This document shows, one piece after another, positions 54,734 to 62,638 of a stretch of 64,000 nt of DNA. How positions within the stretch are numbered: position 1 is the stretch's first letter; the number at the start of each line of letters is the position of its first letter. A program made the translations under genes and the position numbers. Source of the stretch: Neolewinella lacunae (GTDB taxonomy: Bacteria > Bacteroidota > Bacteroidia > Chitinophagales > Saprospiraceae); NCBI RefSeq assembly GCF_014349155.1, contig NZ_JACSIT010000135.1:1-64000 (forward strand), read 5' to 3'. The notes beneath the pieces are model-generated. The model did not search any database and was not told the origin of the DNA. It worked only from the letters and a program-made list of their open reading frames with translations.

Positions 54734-55627
54734 ATGAAAACCACCTTACTCTTTGCCCTTGCTTTGGTAGCCCAGAGCACCCTCTTTGCCCAGCAGTGGG
54801 TGGATACTACTTATCATCCCTCGGGGGAAATTCACCGCCTCTACTTTCAGCGGATGGTGGGCAATGGAGACAGCATCCCGATATCGGCCTTGTTCGTCCG
54901 GGGCCTCAAGGAGGGCGATACCGTTGAACCTTTCCCCCTCACGGACAGCATACAAACCTTCGATACGGCGGGTCAGCGGATTCCGGCTGCCACCTTCATC
55001 CAGCCCAGGGGGGGAAGAAATGCGCTTATTGAAGAGACACAAGGTAAATTCACGGTAATTGCAAGCAAGCCCCAGTGGTCGGAAGTAGCTCCCACCCAAC
55101 AGTTCTACGCCCGCATCGGGGATACAGTCAGCTCCACCGTAGTCCTCGCCATCCCAGCCGAAGACCAGGCTAAGCCCACGCCAAAGCGCAGCGATAAACA
55201 ACGGAACATTAAAACAGCCCAGCCCCTGCTACTGGAAGAAGGAAAAGCCTTTAGTGCCGATTTTCAACTGGAGGTAGAAGCCGGCAACCAATACCAAACC
55301 CTCCGCTACCAGTTTCCTTCGGGACAGGAGCAGTCTTTCACCTTCACCACCCGGGGTTACCACCTTCAAGAAGCCGATTTCCAGGAGCTGGCCCAACTAA
55401 ACGATCAGCATACCCTCCACCTCTCCGGCCAAACCACGCTTTATCTCTACCTGGATTCCGCAGAGAAATTGCTCACCATCCACCGGGAAGGCAAGGTGCT
55501 GGAGAAAATTCCCGTGGGGCGACAGCTCGACGCCATCGACCTGCGCCACCTGGCCCAAGGGAATTACCTGCTCGACATCGTCAATCTGCGCACTGGCGAG
55601 CACCGCTACCACGGCCTGCACCTGTAG
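54734..55627 (+). CDS. Secreted protein of unknown function
   Basis: The product is 297 residues with signal MKTTLLFALALVAQSTLFAQ. An early strand WVDTTYHPSGEIHRLYF is followed by mixed beta segments, a Lys/Arg stretch (PTPKRSDKQRNIKTAQ) and a beta-rich C-terminal half ending LDAIDLRHLAQGNYLLDIV, which resembles the last strands of a T9SS-type domain without its typical end. I do not recognise a family. It is followed after 47 bp by the methyltransferase gene on the same strand. Confidence 0.6.
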   Translation: MKTTLLFALALVAQSTLFAQQWVDTTYHPSGEIHRLYFQRMVGNGDSIPISALFVRGLKEGDTVEPFPLTDSIQTFDTAGQRIPAATFIQPRGGRNALIEETQGKFTVIASKPQWSEVAPTQQFYARIGDTVSSTVVLAIPAEDQAKPTPKRSDKQRNIKTAQPLLLEEGKAFSADFQLEVEAGNQYQTLRYQFPSGQEQSFTFTTRGYHLQEADFQELAQLNDQHTLHLSGQTTLYLYLDSAEKLLTIHREGKVLEKIPVGRQLDAIDLRHLAQGNYLLDIVNLRTGEHRYHGLHL

Positions 55628-55674
55628 GTCGGCTCCGCAAGCATCAAGCAGGCGGAATTTTCTACCTTCGCCCC

Positions 55675-56565
55675 ATGGCTACTTTGCACTACGACCGCTG
55701 CCCGCTTTGTCAATCCACCGCCATTGCGGCTGAAATGATGGTGAAAGACCACAGCATCAGCGGCGAGCAATTTCCCCTCTGGCGCTGTGCCGACTGCGAT
55801 TTCCTCTTCACCCAGGATCCGCCCGTGGCCGCCGATGCAGGGTCTTACTATAAGGGCGAGGCCTACATCAGCCACAGCGACAGCCAGCGGGGCATCGTCA
55901 ATAAGCTCTACCACCGGGCGCGGGAGTTCATGCTGGGGCAGAAATTTCAGTTGGTGGATCGGGTAGCTACGGGCAAAAGACTCCTGGATTACGGCACCGG
56001 AACGGGCTATTTCACCGATTTTATGGTCCGCCACGGCTACGCTGCCGAAGGAATGGAAATCGACGAAGCGGCGCGGCGTTACGGGGCCGAAAAATTCGGG
56101 ATCACCGTCCATCCCCCCGAGCACCTCTTCGCGGAAGGCACGCCGGGCAGCCTCGATGTAATTACGCTCTGGCACGTACTGGAGCACCTGTATTCGCCGC
56201 GCGATTACCTCCGCCGTTTCCACGAGTTGCTGGCCGAGCGCGGGCGGCTCATCATCGCCGTCCCCAACCACAAGAGCAAAGACGCCGAAGCCTACGGCCC
56301 CCATTGGGCGGCCTACGACGTGCCGCGCCACCTTTGGCACTTCAGCCCCGCCACGCTGCGTCGCATGGTCGGGCAGGCCGGTTTCCGCGTTTTCGAAACC
56401 CGCCACATGCCGCTCGACCCCTTTTACGTTTCCCTGATGAGCGAAAAATACGCCAACGGGGGCGGCCTCGTTGCGGGTGGCTGGCGCGGTTTTCAGTCGT
56501 TTACCACGGGCCTGAGCGATGCTAATCGGGCCAGTTCGGTGATTTACGTCTGCGAAAAGGGCTAA
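55675..56565 (+). CDS. Class I SAM methyltransferase with N-terminal zinc ribbon
   Basis: The product is 296 residues. A zinc ribbon opens it (RCPLCQSTAI and WRCADCDFLFTQ: two Cys pairs). The methyltransferase core has LLDYGTGTGYFTDFM (motif I), AEGMEIDEAARRYG, DVITLWHVLEHLYSP (motif II) and GRLIIAVPNHKS. The plan is that of small-molecule or sugar methyltransferases with a ribbon, often in glycan or antibiotic clusters. The ATG at 55675 follows a TACCTTCG box 5 bp upstream, hinting at a near-leaderless transcript. Confidence 0.88.
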   Translation: MATLHYDRCPLCQSTAIAAEMMVKDHSISGEQFPLWRCADCDFLFTQDPPVAADAGSYYKGEAYISHSDSQRGIVNKLYHRAREFMLGQKFQLVDRVATGKRLLDYGTGTGYFTDFMVRHGYAAEGMEIDEAARRYGAEKFGITVHPPEHLFAEGTPGSLDVITLWHVLEHLYSPRDYLRRFHELLAERGRLIIAVPNHKSKDAEAYGPHWAAYDVPRHLWHFSPATLRRMVGQAGFRVFETRHMPLDPFYVSLMSEKYANGGGLVAGGWRGFQSFTTGLSDANRASSVIYVCEKG

Positions 56566-56578
56566 GGAACTAATGAGC

Positions 56579-56760
56579 GAATGGGCTACCGCGAGGGATA
56601 GGCGAGACAGGAATAGGCGAGGCACACTTAAATGAACAGTCTCACAGTCTCATGTCGGAAAAATCCCACGTTTTTGAAACACCAACCTCATCATAAATAT
56701 CATACCTCCTGCGTAGCCAAATGTTGAATTTTGAATGTTGAATTGTAAATTGTAAATTTT
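56579..56760 (+). repeat. Short-repeat patch with GAATGGGCTACCGCG and TTGAATTTTGAATG units
   Basis: GAATGGGCTACCGCG (56579-56593) is the fourth member of the GAATGGCTACCGCA family. GATAGGCGAGACAGGAATAGGCGAGG follows as two AGGCGAG units. At 56720-56760 there are TTGAATTTTGAATGTTGAAT and TTGTAAATTGTAAATT simple repeats. Confidence 0.6.
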
Positions 56761-57649
56761 AAAACGTCTTCCGTTCCAGCGCCAAATATTCCCGCTTTTC
56801 CGGCCCAAAACTTTGGAAAAATTCTGCGACGCCGGGCAGGTCTGAGCCTTCAAAATCAAATAACTTTCCAGGGCCCCCGTGTTTTTCCAGGATGGCGGCC
56901 AGCAGGCGGGCCATGCCTTCCCGGGCGTAGCCGGCGGCGGAAGAGGCGGCGAAGAGGTTGATGATGCGGCCCCGGTAGGAAGGGAAAAAGCCGGCGGCGA
57001 GCAGCCCGTGTTCGGCTTCGTCGAGGCGGTAGCAAAGGCTAAGTCCGCGGCTTTCGGCGGCCCGGTGCAACTTCAGCAGGCGGGCGTAGTGATGTTCTTT
57101 GAGCCCCGCCTTTTGGCCGGCGCTGGGGCGGTAGAGGGCAACGACCGTGTCAATGTCGGCAAGACTTAGGGTGGCAGGCCCGAATTTCTTTAGTTTGCGG
57201 CGCAAGTCGCGGTGGAAGCCCGTCTGGAGGGTGGGGCGGGGGGGGCTGAGGTCCAGGACCAGGTTGGTGCGCTGTCGGGAGTTGAACCCGGCGGGTAGGT
57301 CGTCAGTGCGGAAGCCTTCGCGGAGGGACAGGGCGAATTGGACGGTCCCTGCTGGCAAATGCTGGAGGGCCAGGGCAAGGTCGGGGCCAGTAACCTGGCC
57401 GAAGGGGCCACACTGTTGCGTGAATGGCGGCCTTTGCACCTGCGTTAAGCGCCCAAATTTACGGCGGTACGGCAGCGGCAACACCCAGCGATAATCGTCG
57501 CCCACCAGCCCGCCCCAGCGGCCATCGGTCACCGCATCGAGCCACCAGCTCAGTCCGTAGGGCAGGCCCGTGGGATCCTGGGCAACGGCCGCATCCCACC
57601 GAATGCGGTCGATGGCAGGCCCTCGGAGATGCTGCACGCTGCTGGTCAA
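56759..57649 (-). CDS. FemAB/GNAT-like acetyltransferase domain protein
   Basis: The product is 296 residues from a TTG at 57649; a GTG at 57637 is an equal candidate (292 residues) and there is no ATG nearby. The first half has WWLDAVTDGRWGGLVGDDYRWVLPLPYRRKFGRL, the second LSLADIDTVVALYRPSAGQKAGLKEHHYARLLKLHR and GLLAAGFFPSYRGRIINLFAAS. This is the two-GNAT-domain look of FemAB-type peptidyl or acyl transferases; no catalytic residue can be fixed. It is the third gene of an operon with SMP-30 and UPF0158, starting 12 bp after the UPF0158 stop. Confidence 0.7.
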   Translation of the reverse strand: MTSSVQHLRGPAIDRIRWDAAVAQDPTGLPYGLSWWLDAVTDGRWGGLVGDDYRWVLPLPYRRKFGRLTQVQRPPFTQQCGPFGQVTGPDLALALQHLPAGTVQFALSLREGFRTDDLPAGFNSRQRTNLVLDLSPPRPTLQTGFHRDLRRKLKKFGPATLSLADIDTVVALYRPSAGQKAGLKEHHYARLLKLHRAAESRGLSLCYRLDEAEHGLLAAGFFPSYRGRIINLFAASSAAGYAREGMARLLAAILEKHGGPGKLFDFEGSDLPGVAEFFQSFGPEKREYLALERKTF

Positions 57650-57661
57650 TCCGCGGGGAGG

Positions 57662-58090
57662 TTAAGGGCGCTGGTCGGCGGCAATGACGTCCTGGACGTA
57701 TTTGCGGTAGCGCACCTGGCGGTAATCGCGCCAGAGTTCATAATTTTTTGGGAAGCCTTCGAGCTCGGCCTTGAAGGTTTGGAAGGGGTGGGGCCGTTTG
57801 AGGGCGTAGGTCAGGGCCTGCCAAAGTTCCTGGTTGCGGACGCGGTCGGTGAAGTCTTTCATGATCTGGAGGGCATCCGGCGTGGGCATCCGTTCGATGT
57901 GGATGTAGGCGTCGGGGTCCGTCGAAATGTCCTGCATAATGGCTTCAAAGACTTCCGGATCGGCGCGGACGTTGCGCTCGGGATCGTCGGCAATCAGCAT
58001 GCGGCCGTGCTCGCGGTGGACGTAAACTTCCATTCCGCGGCGAATGGCGGTGGCGGCATCATTGATTTCGGCGTCGCTTAGATGGGGCAT
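57662..58090 (-). CDS. UPF0158 family protein
   Basis: The product is 142 residues, cytoplasmic and acidic at the start (MPHLSDAEINDAATAIRRGM). Its core strand-helix pattern, MEVYVHREHGRMLIADDP, then DPDAYIHIERMPTPDALQIMKDF, and the final FPKNYELWRDYRQVRYRKYVQDVI match the UPF0158 family, whose role is unknown. It begins 4 bp after the SMP-30 stop, and the next gene begins 12 bp after its own stop, so the three are one transcription unit. Confidence 0.8.
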   Translation of the reverse strand: MPHLSDAEINDAATAIRRGMEVYVHREHGRMLIADDPERNVRADPEVFEAIMQDISTDPDAYIHIERMPTPDALQIMKDFTDRVRNQELWQALTYALKRPHPFQTFKAELEGFPKNYELWRDYRQVRYRKYVQDVIAADQRP

Positions 58091-58094
58091 TTTG

Positions 58095-59117
58095 CTACAA
58101 AAGTTTTAAACGGATCAGGTAGTAATCACTGGTAAGGTAGAGGTAGTCTTCCTGCGGGGCGAGCTCGACGTTGGCCACCCGCTGCCCGGTGCTGATCTTG
58201 GACAGCAGCCTGCCGTCGGGCTCAATCACCCAAACGCCACCGGGGGCGGTGGCAAAGATGCGTCCGTTTTTGGCAACGGCCAACCCGTCGGTGGAACCTT
58301 CTGCTTTTCCCACCAGGCTGCGGGCGTTGATCAGTGTGTCCCCCGGGCCGAGGCGGTAGTTTTCGTCGAGGATAGGGGTGGCCGTGACGGTTAAGCGGCT
58401 GCGGTCGGAATCGGCTACGTAAAGCGTTTTTCCGTCGGGACTCAGGCCGATGCCATTGGGCTGGACGTAGGCATCGGAAAGGAGCTGCACACTTCCGTCG
58501 GGCCGAATGCGGAAGACGCCCTGGAAATCGAGCTCGCGCAGGGGGCTTTCCCGCTGTCCGGGCAGGCCATAGGTGGGGTCGGTGAAGAGGATGCTGCCGT
58601 CGGGGGCTACGACCAGGTCGTTGGGGCTGTTGAATTTTTTGCCGTCGTAGTTGTCGGCCACGGTTACGAAAACGGGCTGGGGATCGTCCAGCGGGGCGTC
58701 CATGCGGGCGATGCGGCGGGCCCCGTGCTGGCAGAGCAGGAGCCGGCCGGCGGCATCGAGGTGGAGGCCGTTGCTGCCCGGTTCCCCGGAATAATCGTTG
58801 GGCGCCGCACCGGAACCTTCCAGGTAGACGCTGCTGCCACTGCCCGTCCAGCGCAAAATCTGGTTCTTCGGGACGTCCGAGCAAATCACTCCGCCGTCGG
58901 GCAAAACCAGCGGTCCCTCGGCCCATTCCATGCCGCCGAAAAGGACGGTGAATTCGGGGGCCTTACCAAACAGGGCCTCGGTGACGGCCGTATCCACCGG
59001 GCTGACCGCCAGGGCCAACGGCGGCGCGTCGGTGTCGGCCGGGGGCGTCTGGGGAGCGGTTGGGGTGCCCTGGCAAGACAGCCACAGGAAGGGAAGGAGA
59101 AGCAGGCAACGTAGCAT
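58095..59117 (-). CDS. SMP-30/gluconolactonase family lipoprotein
   Basis: The product is 340 residues with signal MLRCLLLLPFLWLSC (Cys15). The six-blade propeller is seen as repeated Asp/Gly strands: GGMEWAEGPLVLPDGGVICSD (metal-binding Glu), NGLHLDAAGRLLLCQHGARR, NSPNDLVVAPDGSILFTDPTYG (Asn/Asp metal ligands), QPNGIGLSPDGKTLYVADSD and DGLAVAKNGRIFATAPGG. Members hydrolyse sugar lactones, with calcium or zinc at the centre. Being a lipoprotein, it would act in the periplasm or outside. First gene of a three-gene operon; a TTAATTTG box lies just upstream of the ATG. Confidence 0.9.
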   Translation of the reverse strand: MLRCLLLLPFLWLSCQGTPTAPQTPPADTDAPPLALAVSPVDTAVTEALFGKAPEFTVLFGGMEWAEGPLVLPDGGVICSDVPKNQILRWTGSGSSVYLEGSGAAPNDYSGEPGSNGLHLDAAGRLLLCQHGARRIARMDAPLDDPQPVFVTVADNYDGKKFNSPNDLVVAPDGSILFTDPTYGLPGQRESPLRELDFQGVFRIRPDGSVQLLSDAYVQPNGIGLSPDGKTLYVADSDRSRLTVTATPILDENYRLGPGDTLINARSLVGKAEGSTDGLAVAKNGRIFATAPGGVWVIEPDGRLLSKISTGQRVANVELAPQEDYLYLTSDYYLIRLKLL

Positions 59118-59224
59118 GCGGCAAATTAAGGCATTTTCGGGCGGTCGGCCCAGCCTTCCGCCCGGAAAGCGTTGCTGAAAAAGCGGCGTTGGGCCGCGAA
59201 TCCAAAATTTTGTGGGGTGCTTTA

Positions 59225-59254
59225 TTTGCGTGCTGACTTAAATGTGTATACTTG
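59225..59254 (+). promoter_or_regulatory. Likely promoter for the symporter gene
   Basis: TTTG (59225-59228), an 18-base spacer, then TATACTTG (59247-59254, one mismatch to TAnnTTTG). It is the best -33/-7 match in the window, 192 bp before the ATG at 59447. The space between (59255-59446) includes an open frame of 60 codons that I do not support as a gene. Confidence 0.55.
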
Positions 59255-59446
59255 GGCCACCGATCATGTAAGAGAAAGACGCGGCAATGGCCCAGCACCC
59301 CCCGATCGATTTTCGCAACACCTTCTGGCTTAGGGCTTCCCGCGCTTTTTCTGGCCCGGTAGCTGCCGCTGAAGCGGGCTTGCGGAAAGTCGCTTCCCGG
59401 GTGCAGACCGCTGGTTTTCCGGTCCTTCTCCAAGAAAACTTCCACT

Positions 59447-61210
59447 ATGGGTTCCTTTTCGCTTTCTAACGTCGATTTGATAGTTATGGCGGTCTACGCC
59501 GTGTGCATTATTGGCTATGGCTTGTACAGTGCCAAGGCCCAGAGTTCGGAAGAGTACTTTTTGGCGGGCCGGAACATGACCTGGCCCATCGTGGGCATTT
59601 CCCTGTTTGCCGCCAATATTTCCAGTTCAACCCTGGTGGGTCTGGCCGGTGATGCCTACAAAACCAACACCCAGGTGTTCAACTACGAGTGGCTGGCGGC
59701 AGTGGTGCTGGTGTTTTTTGCCATCTTTTTTCTGCCGTTTTACCTCAAGTCGCAGGTCTATACCATGCCCGAGTTTCTGGAGCGGCGCTACGACGTGCGT
59801 TCCCGCTACTATTTCAGCTTCATTACCATCGTGGGCAACGTCATGCTGGACACCGCCTCGGGCCTTTACGTGGGTACCGTGATCCTCAAACTGCTGTTTC
59901 CCGACCTTTCCACGGCGGCCATTGTGGTTATCCTGGCCATCGCTGCGGCGGCCTACACGGTTCCCGGCGGGCTCAACTCGGTCATCCAAACGGAAGTCAT
60001 CCAGGCCATTTTGCTGGTCCTGGGCAGTTGTATGATTACCTACTACACCTTCCAGGAAATCGGGGGCTGGAACCAGATGATTGCCGGGCTCAACGAGATG
60101 GGCGCAGCCGGCACCCTGCCCGATAATGGCGCGGCTTATCAACCCAGTAACGCCGAGGAAGTGCTCAGTTTGGTCCGACCGGCGGGGGATACCTGGCGGG
60201 AGTTTTTGCTGGGCACCGGTGGCGATGGCTTTATGCCCTGGACGGGCCTGCTGCTGGGCGCTCCGCTGCTGGGCTTTTACTTCTGGGCCAATAACCAGTT
60301 TATGGTCCAGCGCGTGCTGGGGGCCAAAGACCTCAACCACGGCCGCTGGGGAGCGCTCTTCGCCGGTTTACTGAAACTGCCGGTACTGTTCATCATGGTG
60401 CTGCCCGGCACGGCGGCCATCATCTACATCCAGCAGCAGGGCGGCATGGAAAATGGCTTCGACATCGCCAGCATGAACTACCAACTGCCCGGCGGCGGCT
60501 ACTGCCAAAACCTGATCGATTGCCCCAACGCCACTTACCCCATGCTGCTCTTCCAGATGCTGCCCAACGGTATCGTTGGCCTGGTGCTGGCGGGCCTCCT
60601 GGCGGCGATGATGTCTTCCGTCTCCGCTACCTTCAATTCGGCGTCGACGCTCATTACCATGGACTTCGCCGTAAAAATCAAGCCCGACCTCAGCAGCAAA
60701 CAGCTCGTCCGTGTCGGGCAGATCTCCACCCTGGTGCTCGTCATTCTGGCTTGCCTCTGGGCTCCGCAGATAGAGCGCTACAGCTCGCTCTGGGAATATT
60801 TGCAACTGGTCCTCAGCTTCATCGCGCCGCCGGTTGCTGCGGCCTTTATTCTGGGGATGTTCTGGCGGCGTGCCAACGGTACCGGTGCCTTCATTTCCCT
60901 GCTGTCCGGGGCCGCCGTGAGCATCATCTACCTCCTGATGGTGCGGTGGGAAGCCGACAATTGGTTCACGGAAATGCACTTTCTCCACCGGACCTTCTAC
61001 CTCTTCGTCTTCTGCGGCCTGATCAACTTTATCGTCAGTTCCCTCACCCCCGCTCCCGCCCCGGAAAAGGTAAATGGTTTCACCTGGAACCGCAGCCTGA
61101 TCAAGGAGGAAACGGAGGAACTTTCCGTACTGCCCTGGTACAAAAACTACCGCATCCAGGCGGTTTTCCTGCTCATCATCACCTTCCTGCTGGTAGGCTG
61201 GTTCTGGTAA
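59447..61210 (+). CDS. Sodium/solute symporter (SSS family, SGLT-like)
   Basis: The product is 587 residues with about 14 spans. It starts NVDLIVMAVYAVCIIGYGLYSAKAQSSEEYFLAGRNMTWPIVG, the SGLT-like N terminus. It continues with ISSSTLVGLAGDAY (sodium-site Ser/Thr) and AAYTVPGGLNSVIQTEVIQAILLVLG, near the sugar-binding span. The last domain is hydrophobic with a short Lys/Glu loop. The look is of a sugar rather than amino acid carrier, but the substrate is inferred only. It diverges from the SMP-30 operon, which could process the same class of sugar. Confidence 0.9.
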   Translation: MGSFSLSNVDLIVMAVYAVCIIGYGLYSAKAQSSEEYFLAGRNMTWPIVGISLFAANISSSTLVGLAGDAYKTNTQVFNYEWLAAVVLVFFAIFFLPFYLKSQVYTMPEFLERRYDVRSRYYFSFITIVGNVMLDTASGLYVGTVILKLLFPDLSTAAIVVILAIAAAAYTVPGGLNSVIQTEVIQAILLVLGSCMITYYTFQEIGGWNQMIAGLNEMGAAGTLPDNGAAYQPSNAEEVLSLVRPAGDTWREFLLGTGGDGFMPWTGLLLGAPLLGFYFWANNQFMVQRVLGAKDLNHGRWGALFAGLLKLPVLFIMVLPGTAAIIYIQQQGGMENGFDIASMNYQLPGGGYCQNLIDCPNATYPMLLFQMLPNGIVGLVLAGLLAAMMSSVSATFNSASTLITMDFAVKIKPDLSSKQLVRVGQISTLVLVILACLWAPQIERYSSLWEYLQLVLSFIAPPVAAAFILGMFWRRANGTGAFISLLSGAAVSIIYLLMVRWEADNWFTEMHFLHRTFYLFVFCGLINFIVSSLTPAPAPEKVNGFTWNRSLIKEETEELSVLPWYKNYRIQAVFLLIITFLLVGWFW

Positions 61211-61228
61211 GGATCACTTTTTTAAGCA

Positions 61229-61285
61229 GGGCGCGGCCGCAGGTGCTCCCCCCCGACCCCCCGAAGGGGGGAGTTAGGACGCCCC
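61229..61285 (-). repeat. 18-bp motif joined to C-run/G-run hairpin (convergent gap)
   Basis: GCACCTGCGGCCGCGCCC on the minus strand (61229-61246, exact), then on the plus strand CTCCCCCCCGACCCCCCGAA and GGGGGGAGTTAGGAC, followed by a second, similar C/G-run hairpin to about 61305. It sits between the stops of the symporter and the next lipoprotein gene. Confidence 0.85.
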
Positions 61286-61319
61286 CCAACCCCCAAAGGG
61301 GGAGGAGCAAGGGAAAAAA

Positions 61320-61748
61320 TCACTCTTCCCTGACCTGCCACGCCGTCAGCAACAACTCGGCTTCAATATCTCCTGCGAGCAGGTCCCGCTTAACGGCCCC
61401 CACGCGGCCCCGGGCAAAGCCATACTGCCCGGTTTGGAGCACCGCAATTACTTCCGGACTGGTAGCGGAATTCACCTCGTAGCGCACGCCACTGCGGTCT
61501 TTCAAGCGGTAGCGTTCTACGGGGTCGCCGCCCAGGCCCGCCACTTTTTCGTAACCCTCCACGTAGAATTGCCAGCCCTCTACGGGTTGTTCCTCCAGCA
61601 AGACGGGCTCCAGGTCACCGTGGTCTTTCAGGCGCTTGTGGGCCAGCTCCACGTCGATCTGGTCGGCGGGGAAGGCCGTGGAGTCAAAGCCATCTCCCGC
61701 ACAGGAAAGGAGCAGGGCGGAAAGGAGCAGGGAACAGAGCAAGCGCAT
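61320..61748 (-). CDS. Small lipoprotein of unknown function
   Basis: The product is 142 residues with signal MRLLCSLLLSALLLSC (lipobox LLSC). The mature part is one small domain with a helical QIDVELAHKRLKDHGDLEPVLL, then WQFYVEGYEKVAGLGG, YRLKDRSGVRYEVNS and a final TSPEVIAVLQTGQYG plus strand. No family recognised. It ends converging on the symporter and starts next to the MITE. Confidence 0.65.
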   Translation of the reverse strand: MRLLCSLLLSALLLSCAGDGFDSTAFPADQIDVELAHKRLKDHGDLEPVLLEEQPVEGWQFYVEGYEKVAGLGGDPVERYRLKDRSGVRYEVNSATSPEVIAVLQTGQYGFARGRVGAVKRDLLAGDIEAELLLTAWQVREE

Positions 61749-61793
61749 GCGATAAATTTTCTAAGGGCAAAAGTAGGCGGAGGCCACGCCTTA

Positions 61794-61966
61794 GAGCGTG
61801 TCTAAATTTTTAAGAACTGATAATCAATGACTTATGGTTCTGGCTAGACAAAAAATTGCGCGCATAGTGGACTACGTAAGCCATTTTTTGTGACGCCAGG
61901 TTCATAGCACGAAGTACTGCGTAGCAAACTACTTGGTTATCAGGAAGTAAAAATTTAGACACGCTC
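61794..61966. mobile_element. MITE with 19-bp terminal inverted repeats and TTA target duplication
   Basis: GAGCGTGTCTAAATTTTTA (61794-61812) and its reverse complement (61948-61966) are perfect. TTA flanks both ends (61791-61793 and 61967-61969), as expected for a target-site duplication of the TNA type, seen in some IS5-family elements. CTGATAATCAA (61817-61827) and TTGGTTATCAG (61933-61943) extend the palindrome, and CAAAAAATTGC/GCCATTTTTTG pair inside. It has no open frame of its own, so its transposase is elsewhere. It is 173 bp long. Confidence 0.85.
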
Positions 61967-62593
61967 TTAATCCACCCGCTTCAGGTAAATTCCTTCCTGG
62001 GTGTCCAGGTTCAGGGCGGTGAGGTAGCCCATTCCCGGCAGGGTGAAAGCACAGCCGCTGTCAATGCACACCCGCTGGTCTCTTTGGATGTGTTCAATGC
62101 CGTACTGCACGCTTTGTAGTGGCTCTGGCGTGTGGCCGTGGACCAGCACGCGGTCGCCCAGCCAATCTTTATCAAGGGATTCGTACCAATTGCGGATCCA
62201 GATCATGGACTCCTGATCGTGCAGCGGATTGGGGTGGCGGAAGTTTAAGCCAGCGTGAACGAGCAGGTAGCCGGGCGTTTCCGCGTAGCGCGGCAGCCGG
62301 TACATCCACTCCAGGGCCTGGCTGCGGATGGGGCCCAGGGAATTACCGCGTGCCATCTCCAGATACAGGTCGTTCAGCCACATTGCTTCGTGGTTGCCCA
62401 TCAGCGAGGTCACCCGGTAGCCTTGGTTTTCCAGGTCCCAGATCGCCGTCAGCATTCCTTCGCTATCTGGCCCCCGGTCAACGTAATCGCCCAGCAAAAA
62501 CAGGTCGTCCTCCCGGGTCAGGCCGATTTTCGCCAGCATGGTCAAAAAAGTCTTCGGGCAACCGTGGAGATCAGTCAGGGCGTAACGGGGCAT
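61967..62593 (-). CDS. Calcineurin-like metallophosphoesterase (serine/threonine phosphatase or ApaH-like)
   Basis: The product is 208 residues. Metal motifs are ALTDLHGCPKTF (Asp-x-His), LLGDYVDRGPDSEG (Gly-Asp-x2-Asp-Arg), MGNHEAMWL (Gly-Asn-His-Glu) and, later, VHAGLNF and VHGHTPEP (two His). This is the PPP-type phosphatase plan shared by ApaH and PrpE-like proteins; whether it cleaves protein phosphate or diadenosine tetraphosphate is not decided. The stop TAA at 61967-61969 is also one half of the MITE's target duplication. The ATG at 62593 is chosen; the AsmA-like gene ends 45 bp upstream on the same strand. Confidence 0.9.
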   Translation of the reverse strand: MPRYALTDLHGCPKTFLTMLAKIGLTREDDLFLLGDYVDRGPDSEGMLTAIWDLENQGYRVTSLMGNHEAMWLNDLYLEMARGNSLGPIRSQALEWMYRLPRYAETPGYLLVHAGLNFRHPNPLHDQESMIWIRNWYESLDKDWLGDRVLVHGHTPEPLQSVQYGIEHIQRDQRVCIDSGCAFTLPGMGYLTALNLDTQEGIYLKRVD

Positions 62594-62638
62594 AGTAAGG
62601 GCTAAGGTAATTGCGCGTGCTGACCCGGGCAAGCGGCG

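Noticed and set aside
59287-59469. 60-codon frame upstream of the SGLT-like symporter
   Set aside because: It overlaps the symporter start by 23 bp, has no recognisable domain and looks like the untranslated leader.
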